Made by a program: the position numbers and the translations under genes. A stretch of DNA of 64,000 bases, taken from Desulfogranum marinum. Its GTDB lineage: Bacteria; Desulfobacterota; Desulfobulbia; Desulfobulbales; Desulfobulbaceae. Each line of letters begins with the position of its first letter. Positions within the stretch are counted from its first letter, which is position 1. A model generated the notes under the pieces. It saw nothing but the letters and a program-made list of their open reading frames with translations. It was not told where the DNA came from and searched no databases. Shown piece by piece: positions 52,739-62,488 of this stretch. Location of the stretch: NCBI RefSeq assembly GCF_016918565.1, contig NZ_JAFFQD010000009.1, positions 1 to 64,000 on the forward strand. Direction: 5' to 3'.

Positions 52739-53653
52739 ATGCTACTTGTCGTTGAACAACTCCTTAATGGGCTCCAGTTTGGAATCACCCTGTTTTTAAT
52801 GTCTGCCGGGTTAACCCTGGTTTTCGGCATTATGCAGGTGATCAACCTTGCCCATGGCTCATTTTACATGATTGGTGCCTATGTAGGGGCAACGGTGACT
52901 GTATATACCGGCTCTTTCCTACTCGGCATTGCAGCCGCCCTGCCCGCTTCTGCGGTCTGCGGCATGGTGGTTGAGATCATTGTGCTCAGAAAGTTGTACA
53001 ATCGAGAACATCTGGATCAGGTACTTGCCACTTTTGGTCTTATCATGTTCTTTAATGAGCTCACCCGCATTATCTGGGGACGTCAACCGTTGTTTATGGA
53101 TGTCCCCCCCTGGCTCAGCGGCAACATTGAGTTGTTGCCCGGTCTTTTTTATCCGACCTACAGGCTGGCTGTTATCGGTGTGGGCATTCTGGTCGCCCTG
53201 GTACTATGGCTCATTTTTTCGCGAACACGAATCGGAATGCAGATCAGAGCAGGCGCTTCCAATCGTGACATGATAGGTGCTCTCGGCGTTAATATCAAGC
53301 TGCTCTACACGCTTGTTTTCGGCATGGGAACCGCACTTGCCGGACTGGCAGGAGTGATGGCCGGACCCATCCTCGCCGTTGAATCGGGCATGGGAGAAAG
53401 CATTCTCATTCTTACCTTTGTTGTGATTGTTATAGGGGGAATCGGGTCTATTCGCGGTGCTGTTGCCGGGGCGTTACTGGTTGGTCTGGTAGACACCATG
53501 GGCAGAGCATTTTTACCAGCACTCTTCCGTTTTCTGTTTGATTCTGCAACCGCAGACAGTGCAGCGGCATCGCTTTCATCCATGGCCATTTATATACTCA
53601 TGGCTGCAATCCTTGTCTGGAAACCTAAGGGCCTTTTCCCTGCCCACAGTTAA
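52739..53653 (+). CDS. livH: Branched-chain amino-acid ABC transporter permease LivH
   Basis: The 304-residue permease has the LivH family start (VVEQLLNGLQFGITLFLMSAGLTLVFGIMQVINLAHGSFYMIGAY) and about eight membrane segments. The GxxNRDMIGALGVNI loop contacts the ATPase and GIGSIRGAVAGALLVGLVDT follows. The start is an ATG eight bases after the intercistronic hairpin. It overlaps livM by one base (TAATG). Confidence 0.92.
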   Translation: MLLVVEQLLNGLQFGITLFLMSAGLTLVFGIMQVINLAHGSFYMIGAYVGATVTVYTGSFLLGIAAALPASAVCGMVVEIIVLRKLYNREHLDQVLATFGLIMFFNELTRIIWGRQPLFMDVPPWLSGNIELLPGLFYPTYRLAVIGVGILVALVLWLIFSRTRIGMQIRAGASNRDMIGALGVNIKLLYTLVFGMGTALAGLAGVMAGPILAVESGMGESILILTFVVIVIGGIGSIRGAVAGALLVGLVDTMGRAFLPALFRFLFDSATADSAAASLSSMAIYILMAAILVWKPKGLFPAHS

Positions 53654-54645
53654 TGAATCCTTTATTTCGAAAATACGTTTGTATAGCAGCGGTTGCTCTC
53701 CTTTTGGCAATACTCCCCATTGCGGCGTCCATGCTTGGCCAGGAGTATTATATCTCTTTGTTTTCCCGAATCCTAATTTATGCCATTGCAGCAGTAAGCC
53801 TTGATTTGCTACTCGGATTTTCCGGAATGATAAGCCTGGGCCATGCTGCCTTTGTCGGCATCGGCTCATATGTTGTCGGCATATTTTTTTACCATTCAGC
53901 AGAGATGGAACCACTGCTTACCCACCCTTTTACTGTACAAGGCAGTGAAAACGGGCTGATAGTGATCCCTCTGGCCGTTCTTGTATCCGCCATCTTTGCC
54001 CTTGTCATTGGCGCGCTCAGTTTACGGACCAAGGGGATGCATTTTATCATGATCACCCTGGCCTTTGCGCAGATGATCTATTATTTTTTTGTTTCTCTTG
54101 AAAAATATGGCGGCGATGATGGATTATCGTTGTATGCACGATCAACCCTTCCCGGCTTAGACCTGGGCAACGACCTCCAGTTTTACTATCTCTGCCTCCT
54201 GCTGCTTTCACTTTTTCTCCTCTTTACGACCCGTCTTGTGGCATCGCCTTTTGGAATAGTCATTCGCGGCTGCAGTAATAATGAGCGACGTATCAATGCG
54301 CTTGGCATAAATGCCTATGGGTATAAACTTGCCTGCTTTGTCATTGCCGGGGCTGGTGCCGGATTAGCAGGAGCCTTGCTTGCAAACCAAACCGAATACG
54401 TCAGTCCCGGTCTTATGCACTGGACCCTTTCCGGCGAGTTGATGGTAATGGTGCTGCTTGGAGGACTCGGCACCTTGTTTGGCCCAGTGTTGGGAGCAGC
54501 AGCATTTCTGCTTTTAGAAGAATTTCTTGCCATGTATACGGAACATTGGATGCTCTACCTCGGTCCGTTTCTGATACTGGTTGTCATCTTTGCCAAAAGA
54601 GGGCTTTACGGCGTGCTTGTTGGAGGGGGAAAAGATCATGGCTGA
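53653..54645 (+). CDS. livM: Branched-chain amino-acid ABC transporter permease LivM
   Basis: The 330-residue permease has the LivM pattern: AIAAVSLDLLLGFSGMISLGHAAFVGIGSY, LSLRTKGMHFIMITLAFAQMIYYFF, GCSNNERRINALGINAYGYKLACFVIAGAGAGLAGALLANQTEYVSP, LLGGLGTLFGPVLGAAAFLLLEE. It pairs with LivH to form the channel. Its stop overlaps the livG start by eight bases (ATGGCTGA). Confidence 0.92.
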   Translation: MNPLFRKYVCIAAVALLLAILPIAASMLGQEYYISLFSRILIYAIAAVSLDLLLGFSGMISLGHAAFVGIGSYVVGIFFYHSAEMEPLLTHPFTVQGSENGLIVIPLAVLVSAIFALVIGALSLRTKGMHFIMITLAFAQMIYYFFVSLEKYGGDDGLSLYARSTLPGLDLGNDLQFYYLCLLLLSLFLLFTTRLVASPFGIVIRGCSNNERRINALGINAYGYKLACFVIAGAGAGLAGALLANQTEYVSPGLMHWTLSGELMVMVLLGGLGTLFGPVLGAAAFLLLEEFLAMYTEHWMLYLGPFLILVVIFAKRGLYGVLVGGGKDHG

Positions 54646-55393
54646 AATGCTTCTTGAAGTTGCTAGCCTCAACAAATCCTATGGTGCCATTCAGGCAACC
54701 CAAGATCTTCATTTAAATATTGAAAAAGGACATATACACGCGCTGATAGGTCCCAACGGAGCCGGGAAAACCACGCTCGTCAATCAACTTACCGGTGATA
54801 TCTTTCCCGATAGTGGCAGGATAATATATAAATCCTGTGAAATTACCCGCATGAGCGATTACAAGCGTGCCCGTCTCGGAATAGCCCGCTCTTTTCAAAT
54901 AACCCATATTTTCGAAAATCTGACCGTCGCTGAAAATATGGCCCTCGCAATTAATGCCCGCAACGGTCACAGTTTTCATTTTTGGCGAAACAGCTTGAAA
55001 AGCAGTATCGTTACAGCAAATCTTGATAATGCGCTGGCAAGAGTCGATCTTGGCCATCGAGCCAGGTTAAAGGCAAGCCATCTTTCGCACGGCGAAAAAC
55101 GGCAGCTTGAAGTTGGTATGGCCCTTGTCGGCAATCCGGAGCTGCTTATCCTTGATGAACCCATGGCTGGTATGGGCTCTGGGGGCACGGTTGAACTCTC
55201 CAAATTAATTTCCAGCCTTAAAGGCTCGGTAACCATTCTTTTGGTAGAACACGACATGGATGTGGTTTTTTCATTGGCAGATATGGTGACGGTCCTGGTG
55301 TATGGCCACAATATATTAACAGATTCACCCACCAATGTACGGACTAACAAAGAAGTGCAGGCCGCCTATCTTGGAGAATCCGTAGATGCTTAA
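54638..55393 (+). CDS. livG: Branched-chain amino-acid ABC transporter ATPase LivG
   Basis: The 251-residue ATPase has the Walker A GPNGAGKTTLVNQL, the Q-loop region LGIARSFQITHIFENLTVAENM, signature LSHGEKRQLEVGMAL, Walker B LLILDEPMAGMG and the switch His in LLVEHDMDVVF. The ATG at 54638 overlaps livM by eight bases; longer starts inside livM are not conserved. It overlaps livF by eight bases, too. Confidence 0.92.
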   Translation: MAEMLLEVASLNKSYGAIQATQDLHLNIEKGHIHALIGPNGAGKTTLVNQLTGDIFPDSGRIIYKSCEITRMSDYKRARLGIARSFQITHIFENLTVAENMALAINARNGHSFHFWRNSLKSSIVTANLDNALARVDLGHRARLKASHLSHGEKRQLEVGMALVGNPELLILDEPMAGMGSGGTVELSKLISSLKGSVTILLVEHDMDVVFSLADMVTVLVYGHNILTDSPTNVRTNKEVQAAYLGESVDA

Positions 55394-56087
55394 GGTCGAT
55401 AGTATCGAAACCTATTATGGGCAAAGCCAGGCCCTGTTTGGAGTAACCCTCAACCTCATGGAAGGTGAGGTGGTAACATTGCTTGGCCGAAACGGAATGG
55501 GAAAAAGTACTACCATCTCCTCAATAATGGGGCTGACGCCTATATCTAAGGGAAAGATATCCTTTCTCGGCAAATCTATTGATCGTAGCCCTAGTTATTC
55601 TATTGCAAGATTGGGGATAGGACTTGTACCTGAAGGGAGACAAATTTTCCCCACTCTAACGGTACGGGAGAACTTACTGGCTACTGCTGCCGATTATACC
55701 CATTCATCATCACCCTATACCCTCGCTGATATACTGACCATCTTCCCCCGGCTCGGTGAGCGGTTAAATAATTACGGCAACCAACTCTCCGGCGGCGAAC
55801 AACAAATGCTCGCTATCGGCAGAGCATTAATGATAAATCCTCGCCTCCTTATCCTGGACGAAGCCACTGAAGGGCTCGCCCCGCTTGTGCGACAAGAAAT
55901 TTGGCACGGGCTAGGGATATTGAAAGCTAAGGGATTGGCTATTTTGGTGGTCGATAAAAACATCCAAGCCCTCTTCAAAATTGCAGAACGCCATTACATC
56001 ATAGAAAAAGGGAAAGTGGTATGGACTGGCACTACTTCACAACTGCAATCACAGCCTGAATTGCAGACTCAATTTCTTGGCGTATAA
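55386..56087 (+). CDS. livF: Branched-chain amino-acid ABC transporter ATPase LivF
   Basis: The 233-residue ATPase shows Walker A GRNGMGKSTTISSIMG, LVPEGRQIFPTLTVRENL, signature LSGGEQQMLAIGRAL, and Walker B LLILDEATEGLAP. The catalytic switch reads LVVDKNIQALF; the usual His of VEQN/VEHN loops is replaced by Asp-Lys-Asn, a variant often seen in LivF, whose partner LivG provides the main site. The last 55 codons are repeated as a decayed copy at 62132-62302. Confidence 0.91.
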   Translation: MLKVDSIETYYGQSQALFGVTLNLMEGEVVTLLGRNGMGKSTTISSIMGLTPISKGKISFLGKSIDRSPSYSIARLGIGLVPEGRQIFPTLTVRENLLATAADYTHSSSPYTLADILTIFPRLGERLNNYGNQLSGGEQQMLAIGRALMINPRLLILDEATEGLAPLVRQEIWHGLGILKAKGLAILVVDKNIQALFKIAERHYIIEKGKVVWTGTTSQLQSQPELQTQFLGV

Positions 56088-56411
56088 AGGGTAGCATCCA
56101 GATTTGTCAGGAAATGTTAATACGCGAATCAATGGCCAGGTAGATTGCGCTAATATCGTCCACCGGTTCTCCACAAAATCTGCACTTACTTTTTCGTCGG
56201 TTATCCGTCTGTTACGTAGTGTGGATAAGCATAACGCATCCACGCTGCTTCGCAGTTCAGTTACAAACTGGATACTCCATTCCTCTGTCGTAAATCCATA
56301 TTTATAAGGAATCTTAATCCAAACTCTCGACCGGATAGAAATTCCATATTTGTAATAATCGCCAGGGTGGTTATCATAGGACAATCGATAATTCACAAAT
56401 AGTAAAAACCT
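56088..56411. other. Spacer between livF and the phosphatase
   Basis: About 320 bases. A minus-strand frame (56049-56417) has no ribosome site or recognised content. I see no terminator after livF, so readthrough into the phosphatase gene is possible. Confidence 0.35.
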
Positions 56412-57272
56412 ATGCAATTTACAATTGAACCATCTTTCACACCATCCTCATATCCCTCGCTACAGCTGCCGGATGTGCAAGTCGTACATGAAAAAGGTAG
56501 CGGGGAAACCAATGAAGATCTGTTTCTCAATGATGATGGCCTGTACGGAGTTTTTGACGGAGCCACGTCTTTATCTAAAAGAAGATATAGCCAGGGGCTA
56601 ACTGGTGGGTATATTGCCGCAGCACTTGCCGCTGAATCCTTTCGTAAAAATGGGCATGATCTGTATACAAGTGTAGTGGAGGCAAATAACCGCCTTCGTA
56701 TAGTCCAGGAAGATGCCGGAGTCGCAAGCGACCAACGGTATGGTCTTTGGTCTACAAGCCTTGCAGTTGTTCGATTAACAGAGGATAGGCTAGAGTATTG
56801 TTCTTTGGGAGATGCTTCCATCCTTATCCTTACAGAGGATGGTGGTTATAGGTTGCTGACTCAAGAAATGGATATCGACCGAGAAACACTCTCCATGTGG
56901 AAGGCATACAGTGGTGACAAGTGTTCCATTTATGAGGTCCTATCAGAGCAAATCCTCAAAGTACGATCACGAATGAACATTGATTATGGTGTGCTTAATG
57001 GAGAGAATGAAGCGCTCAACTTTGTCCAAAGCGGGAGCATCTCACTTGCGGAGGTCACTGATGTGCTGCTTTTTACAGATGGCTTGCTCATCCCCCGTGA
57101 AAATCCGGAAGCACCTCATGACTGGGCCTGTTTTGTAGACTTGTATCAGGCCGGAGGTTTAAAAGAAGTACGGGATTACGTAAGAGATGTAGAGCGCCGG
57201 GACCCTGATAACAGACGCTATCCTCGCTTTAAAACCCATGACGACATCGCAGCAGTGTCGATCAGCTGTTAA
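56412..57272 (+). CDS. PP2C-family serine/threonine phosphatase
   Basis: The 286-residue protein has PP2C motifs in order: KGSGETNEDLFLND (metal Glu/Asp), YGVFDGATSLSKRRY, LEYCSLGDASILIL, LLFTDGLLIP and the C-terminal THDDIAAVSI. It lacks membrane segments or sensor domains, so it acts on cytoplasmic phosphoproteins. No kinase partner is adjacent. It follows the liv operon in the same direction. The segment present here is missing in the decayed duplicate at 62.1-62.5 kb. Confidence 0.84.
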   Translation: MQFTIEPSFTPSSYPSLQLPDVQVVHEKGSGETNEDLFLNDDGLYGVFDGATSLSKRRYSQGLTGGYIAAALAAESFRKNGHDLYTSVVEANNRLRIVQEDAGVASDQRYGLWSTSLAVVRLTEDRLEYCSLGDASILILTEDGGYRLLTQEMDIDRETLSMWKAYSGDKCSIYEVLSEQILKVRSRMNIDYGVLNGENEALNFVQSGSISLAEVTDVLLFTDGLLIPRENPEAPHDWACFVDLYQAGGLKEVRDYVRDVERRDPDNRRYPRFKTHDDIAAVSISC

Positions 57273-57285
57273 AATTTTAGCCTGG

Positions 57286-58524
57286 TCACATTTGCAAAGG
57301 TTTTTCACCTACAATCCTTTCATAAATCTCTTCAATTTTCAAAAAGAAGCCTTCAAGACTGTACGGAGTAACAAGTTTTTGTACTGCTTCCCTATCTGGG
57401 GTACTTTTTCTTTGCACACGCCCTGCCATTTCCAATATCGCATCTTCCAAACGGCTGTCAAAGATTGGCAGTTCTGTTTTTTCTGGTGTATCAACGTTCT
57501 TCATCGACGGCAGCGGTAGAAATCGGACATGATCGCTATCAGCCTGACCCAACAACTCCATGCAGCCGGACAGTTCCGTGGTGATGACCCTGCACCCACA
57601 ACTGATCGCTTCAAGGAGAACAAGCGGTAAGCCTTCGTACCAGGAAGGGAGAATAAAAATGTGACATCTCCCCATGAGTTCTGCTAATCTGGATTGGTCG
57701 ATTGCACCGTGGACCGTTATTTTGTGAGGCAACTTCGCAGCAAGTTCAAGACACCTCTCTTTCTCCTTCCCACTCCCTGACCCAGCAAGATGCAGGTGCA
57801 GGTTGGTAGTATCCATGGTCGTGAACACTTCAAGTAGCCGATCCACTCCTTTGGCAAAACTGAGCTTACCAGCGTAGAGCAATTTCACTGGAGGCGCGCT
57901 TTCTTTGTCTTTCATCCTAAAGATTTCGGGATCAAAACCTGCTCCAATAACAGCGATTTTTTCATCCGTTAGCTTGATGAGCTGTCTGATATGTTCCTTC
58001 TGCGCAATACTGAGCGCTAAAATATGGTCAAGGGATCTACACGGTTCAAGAACCCGTTCGTGCAAATGTGTACATTGGAGAATTTGACGGAGATCTGTGG
58101 AATGACATGAGGTGACCAATGGAATTTTTGGAAATTTTCGAAACGCAACCGAAGTGGCAAGCCAGAGATGATGGCTGTGAATCAAGTCCGGAGCAAAAGA
58201 CGCAACAGCCAGAGACAGGACTTTTGCAAAGGCATCTTCATAGGTATCGAGTTGTTCGTTGGTCAGGTCACAAAAGCGAGAACTGGGGTATGGCATAACA
58301 TTGCTCATCCCAGGGATGGTGAAATCCGGACCACCGGCTTCAAAACGTACGAAATGGCAATGTTCCGGTACAACGTGTTCAAGCTCTACCTCCATTGTCC
58401 CGCTCAAACCCGCAACAAGGCCATTTGTATGGCCATGGGCTGCAGCGCGTGCGATAACATTACGAAGGTAATAGCCGGAGCCGGTGCTTTCAGGATGCTG
58501 GCTTATAAGATGCAGGATTCTCAT
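57286..58524 (-). CDS. Glycosyltransferase, GT4-type
   Basis: The 412-residue protein has the GT-B layout: an N-terminal acceptor domain (ILHLISQHPESTGSGYYLRNVIARA, PDLIHSHHLWLATSVA) and a C-terminal GT4 donor domain (KLLYAGKLSFAKGVDRLLEVF, ILPSWYEGLPLVLLEAISCGCRVITTE). The EX7E-type motif is in EGLPLVLLEA. Donor and acceptor are unknown. Its last 13 bases converge on the PP2C gene. Part of its 3' end is repeated in the relic at 62.36 kb. Confidence 0.85.
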   Translation of the reverse strand: MRILHLISQHPESTGSGYYLRNVIARAAAHGHTNGLVAGLSGTMEVELEHVVPEHCHFVRFEAGGPDFTIPGMSNVMPYPSSRFCDLTNEQLDTYEDAFAKVLSLAVASFAPDLIHSHHLWLATSVAFRKFPKIPLVTSCHSTDLRQILQCTHLHERVLEPCRSLDHILALSIAQKEHIRQLIKLTDEKIAVIGAGFDPEIFRMKDKESAPPVKLLYAGKLSFAKGVDRLLEVFTTMDTTNLHLHLAGSGSGKEKERCLELAAKLPHKITVHGAIDQSRLAELMGRCHIFILPSWYEGLPLVLLEAISCGCRVITTELSGCMELLGQADSDHVRFLPLPSMKNVDTPEKTELPIFDSRLEDAILEMAGRVQRKSTPDREAVQKLVTPYSLEGFFLKIEEIYERIVGEKPLQM

Positions 58525-58785
58525 GGGATGCTTTTTTAGCTGTTAAGCACATCAGGTTGTTTTCGGAGCGTTTTTCAGTTTGAAGTCGTTTGTAATATAC
58601 TATCTCCCCGTATTCATTGCTATGGATCGAGCTTTTTATAAGGCTGGCAGTCTTGCAGTTCATTTTACCTTTTTTCCTTCGAAAAACAGTTCCTCCCTTC
58701 CTCTACCCGCCCCTCTCTTATCAAAGCCTGACAACTCAAAACTAAGCGAAGTAAAGACTCTCCCGCGTCTGGTTTGAACTGCAAG

Positions 58786-60258
58786 CTAATCCGAAAGCCA
58801 CTCGATGGCTTTTTCGGCTGCCAAATACCCTGATGAGGCTGCCGCCTCAAAGGTCGGATAGATAAGATAATCACCAGCCAGGATCAAACCTTGTCCATCT
58901 ACCTTATCAAGTTCTACCATCCGCTGGTAACTGCCGGGAGTCATCACAGGAAAGCCATGTCTGAAACGGGTGATCTCATGTCCGACCACGTGTGCGGAGG
59001 AACCAGGCAGGACTTTGTCGATCGCGACGAGGACTTCACTCAGCAATTCCTTGTCACTCAACTCCAATAGACTGTGGTCCCTATACGATTTCGGGGCAGC
59101 ACAGATAACTGAACCCCAGGCGTCACGGTTCTCTCCTTTACGTGGTAGGTAATGGTCTGCAACCCATGAGGCATAATAAATGTCTGTAAGGATATTGCCA
59201 TCTTCGATGGCCAGATCAAACCCTTTGTCAAAGATCGGGCTGTCGCTGAATAAAGCTATGGTCGCGTAAGGGGCATATTCAACACTGCTAAGTAATTGCC
59301 GTTGCCGACCGCTGAGAGCCCCATCACCGATATCAAGCGCAACAGCTGCGGAGGTTGCAATGATCACAGCTTCAGCCCGGTAGGAGAGTTCCTTGTTACC
59401 ATTCTCTATACAGCTAACCTCAAACAACTCTCCTACCCTTGCGATGGCCGTCACTCGGGTATTTGTCCGGATCGAATCACCCAGATCCTGGCTCAGGGCA
59501 ACAGGAATTGCACCAATACCTTTATCAAAGGTATACATGCCGGTGGAACCATCGGTCTCAGACAACTCCAGCGCCAACTCATCTTCATCGTCTACGCCTT
59601 CAAAACCATCAAAATCAAAGGCAAACTCAGGCAGTACTGCAAGAGCTGAAATTTCATCAAGAGCAGCCCCAAAGAGGCCTCTTGCAGTAACATTATAAAC
59701 CTCATGGTAAATCTGAGGAAAGTGATTTTCGTCAAACCATTGTTTTGCCGTTATGTTGTCCATCCTGGCCAATTCGCCTTTCAGAGAAATATCCGGAATT
59801 TCATCATATGTGTCATACATTTCCTGTAAACGTCGGGCAAAACGGTTAAACTCGCCAATATTACTCTTTTCTACAAGCAGGCGAGCCTTACCAAGTTCAC
59901 CGACATAAAACTTTCCACCACGAAAAACAATATCGGCCGGAGCCGGTATCTCGCGAAGGGTCAGGCCCAATTCGTCAATCATCTCAGCCAAGGCATCTTC
60001 TGGCTTACCCAGATATTCAGCTCCTCTAGCAAAGGAAACTGTCCGATACTGACCCGTTGATGCCCTGCCGCCGACCTCTTTTTTCATTTCCAGAAGGAGG
60101 ACATCGTAATCGTCCAGGTTATAGGCAGCAGTTAGCCCTGCTATGCCACCGCCAACTATGACGACATCATACACCTTCGGCGTATCATTAACCTCTCCTG
60201 CTCCCAAGGCAGCACAGGGTAAGAAGCAAATAAGAAACAAAATTATAAAGTGTATCAC
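58786..60258 (-). CDS. Exported FAD-dependent amine-oxidase-like protein
   Basis: The 490-residue protein has a cleavable signal peptide (about 1-20, ending ALGAG). The FAD-binding fold follows: DVVIVGGGIAGLTAAYNL, LLEMKKEVGGRAST (GxGGR), a middle substrate domain, and the C-terminal LILAGDYLIYPTFEAAASSGYLAAEKA that contacts FAD. It belongs to the flavin amine-oxidase/protoporphyrinogen-oxidase-like group. Location after a Sec-type signal is unusual, as FAD proteins are normally folded and exported by TAT; no twin arginine is seen. Substrate is unknown. The start is GTG with GAGGTGG upstream. Confidence 0.8.
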   Translation of the reverse strand: MIHFIILFLICFLPCAALGAGEVNDTPKVYDVVIVGGGIAGLTAAYNLDDYDVLLLEMKKEVGGRASTGQYRTVSFARGAEYLGKPEDALAEMIDELGLTLREIPAPADIVFRGGKFYVGELGKARLLVEKSNIGEFNRFARRLQEMYDTYDEIPDISLKGELARMDNITAKQWFDENHFPQIYHEVYNVTARGLFGAALDEISALAVLPEFAFDFDGFEGVDDEDELALELSETDGSTGMYTFDKGIGAIPVALSQDLGDSIRTNTRVTAIARVGELFEVSCIENGNKELSYRAEAVIIATSAAVALDIGDGALSGRQRQLLSSVEYAPYATIALFSDSPIFDKGFDLAIEDGNILTDIYYASWVADHYLPRKGENRDAWGSVICAAPKSYRDHSLLELSDKELLSEVLVAIDKVLPGSSAHVVGHEITRFRHGFPVMTPGSYQRMVELDKVDGQGLILAGDYLIYPTFEAAASSGYLAAEKAIEWLSD

Positions 60259-60340
60259 AAGGCCACCTCACCCGCCGGAGTTTGAACTTCCCGCATTTCT
60301 TCATCTTCAAATAGTTGCATTCGCCGACCTCAAATCCTGA

Positions 60341-61849
60341 CTACCCCACATACTGTTCTAGTACATCTTCAACAAAAACAGCCCTATTTCGCCCCTGTTC
60401 CTTCGCCTGATATAATGCTGAATCTGCAACCGCCATGAGTGATTCCGCAATATCTCCATGGGATGGAGCGGTGGCAATTCCAAGACTGACTCCAACTCGG
60501 GCAAAAACTCCATGCTCAACTTCTATAGGCTGACAGACATCAGCAATGATCCGTGCTGCCACCGTTTCAAGAGCAGAACGTTCTACAAGATCGAGAAGGA
60601 TCACAAACTCATCACCTCCAACTCGGCAGACCAGGCCAACACCTTGAACCGCAGCTGTCAGACGTTTGGCTACAACCTTAATCACCGTATCACCAGCCCC
60701 ATGCCCATGTGTATCATTGACCTGTTTGAATTTATCGAGGTCACACTGCACAAGCGAAAAAGGAACCTCAGGCAGACGCTCCAGTGCGGCTGTTAAGGCC
60801 CGCATAAACTGGAGACGATTGGCAAGGCCGGAGAGAGTATCGTGCATGGCCAGAAAACGATTTTGCTCCTCACTTTTTGCAAGGGAAACGGTCAACTTGC
60901 CAATCCGCCAGGCAATAATAAAAGCCACCGCACCCAGCATAACAGCCAGTACCGCGATTACCGGGATAACGGTCTCCCAAATATGCCCCCCTGGAAGATT
61001 ACCCTGCCAGGAAAAAACTCCCAGTGCTTCACCAGCCGGTGATGTAACAGGGTGATGGTTCAAAGATGCGGATGCTGCAGATTGCAGTCCAAACTTCATA
61101 TGTGAAAATGCAAGCTGGGCATTCAGCTCTTCGATCAGCTCACTATCAAGATAGAGGGCTGAAATCAGTATTACAGGATTTCCATCCGGCAAGACGGAGT
61201 TGCCATCATCAGGAACTACGGCCATGGCATGAACAAGGGAAACCTTATCGTCCAATTCAAGGAAACCATGAACAGTATGGCTATGGAGTGTTCCGGAGCT
61301 AATCGATTGCTGTCCGTAACCACCTGCCAAGATTATCCTATTTTTAAAATACTGTGCCCGCGCCTCTTCAACAAACCTGCATAGCGAATCAGTTTCAGCA
61401 AGAACGCCGGCACCAAACTGCACTTCTTCGCCTCGCGAATTGACAAGGATATTGTTGTTCGGCCCAACGAGCAAGTTTCGGTCCAGACCAAAATCAAACC
61501 AGAGGGAATCGATAAATTCATCAACCACAAAATCTTCATCAAAGCGAAGACTTATCTTTCGAACAGCTTTATCCCAGCGGGCAAGACTTAACTGATCCCT
61601 GCGAATAATGACAAACCAATTATCAAGAGCATTTGCAAGCAGAAGCTGCTGATCGGCGATGGCTATGCGATCTGCCTCTTTCGAGGCAATTCGGCCGATG
61701 AAAACCAGCGATATTGAGGCCAGAATGATAAGAACACTGGCAAGCAGAAAAGCGAGACGAGCGATATGAGCATTTGACGACCGGACAGTTATGTCACCAT
61801 ATCGACGAAGCGGTGTTTGTCTTTCAACCTGCTTTTCAGCTCCAATCAT
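60341..61849 (-). CDS. Membrane diguanylate cyclase with CHASE4-like sensor
   Basis: The 502-residue protein has two membrane segments (about 29-50 and 290-315) enclosing a periplasmic domain that matches CHASE4: DNWFVIIRRDQLSLARWDKAVRKISLRFDEDFVVDEFI, LDRNLLVGPNNNILV. The C-terminal GGDEF domain has SLVQCDLDKFKQVNDTHGHGAGDTV and the active site VGGDEFVIL. The I-site RxxD is absent (QGVG at that place), so product inhibition would not use it. It should make c-di-GMP in response to an external signal. Confidence 0.88.
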   Translation of the reverse strand: MIGAEKQVERQTPLRRYGDITVRSSNAHIARLAFLLASVLIILASISLVFIGRIASKEADRIAIADQQLLLANALDNWFVIIRRDQLSLARWDKAVRKISLRFDEDFVVDEFIDSLWFDFGLDRNLLVGPNNNILVNSRGEEVQFGAGVLAETDSLCRFVEEARAQYFKNRIILAGGYGQQSISSGTLHSHTVHGFLELDDKVSLVHAMAVVPDDGNSVLPDGNPVILISALYLDSELIEELNAQLAFSHMKFGLQSAASASLNHHPVTSPAGEALGVFSWQGNLPGGHIWETVIPVIAVLAVMLGAVAFIIAWRIGKLTVSLAKSEEQNRFLAMHDTLSGLANRLQFMRALTAALERLPEVPFSLVQCDLDKFKQVNDTHGHGAGDTVIKVVAKRLTAAVQGVGLVCRVGGDEFVILLDLVERSALETVAARIIADVCQPIEVEHGVFARVGVSLGIATAPSHGDIAESLMAVADSALYQAKEQGRNRAVFVEDVLEQYVG

Positions 61850-62131
61850 TTTTCACCCTTGTCGTTAAACAACTCAAAATTCGGAGTACCCCTTAAACAC
61901 TGCACAACATCTCAACCAGAAAAAACAGCATAGGAATCCCATCCACCGACTGTTGCTTCTCATCTTCAGATGAGTATCTCATAAACCATCAAGCTCACGC
62001 AAGGCTGTAATTCAAGACGCGTAGCAATTTGATTTTTAATTAAAATTTTCTACCTTAGTGGCCTGTTCTTTACACTCAAATCAATGTTATCAAAGCTTGC
62101 ACGACAATAAACTTGGCATGGGTTAGAGACA

Positions 62132-62302
62132 TTGAAGGCAAAGGGATCGGCTGTTTTGGTCGTTGGTAAAAACATTCAGGCTCTCTTTAAAATTACTGAG
62201 CGCCATTAGATCATAGAAAAAGGGAAAGTGGCGTGGAACGGCACGACTGTGCAGCTGCAATCACAGCCTGGAAGACAGACTCGATGTGTAGGCGTATAAA
62301 GG
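62132..62302 (+). pseudogene. Decayed copy of the livF 3' end
   Basis: The stretch reads LKAKGSAVLVVGKNIQALF, KITERH, stop, IIEKGKVAWNGTTVQLQSQP, and GV at the end, clearly derived from residues 178-233 of livF (55920-56087). One TAC-to-TAG change gives an internal stop. The rest of livF is absent. It lies between two GGDEF genes. Confidence 0.85.
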
Positions 62303-62355
62303 TACCACCCAGATTCGTACGCAAATGCACGGTAAAGGAACACATTAGACTCTAG

Positions 62356-62466
62356 GGAGTAACAAGTTTTTGTACGGCTGTCCTATCAGGGGTACTTTTT
62401 CTTTGCTCACTCTCCGCCATTTCCAATATCGCACCTTCCAAACGGCTGTCAAAGATTCGCAACGCA
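62356..62466 (-). pseudogene. Decayed copy of the glycosyltransferase 3' part
   Basis: This stretch is about 85 percent identical by eye to 57365-57475, inside the glycosyltransferase gene. It follows the livF relic by 54 bases instead of about 1,280, so the phosphatase and the gene ends between are missing. It shows that the livF-to-glycosyltransferase segment was once duplicated. Confidence 0.75.
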
Positions 62467-62488
62467 GCCTGTGCAAAGGACAATTAGA

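Noticed and set aside
56049-56417. 122-residue minus-strand frame between livF and the phosphatase
   Set aside because: Overlaps the livF 3' end, lacks a ribosome site, and no motif is seen.
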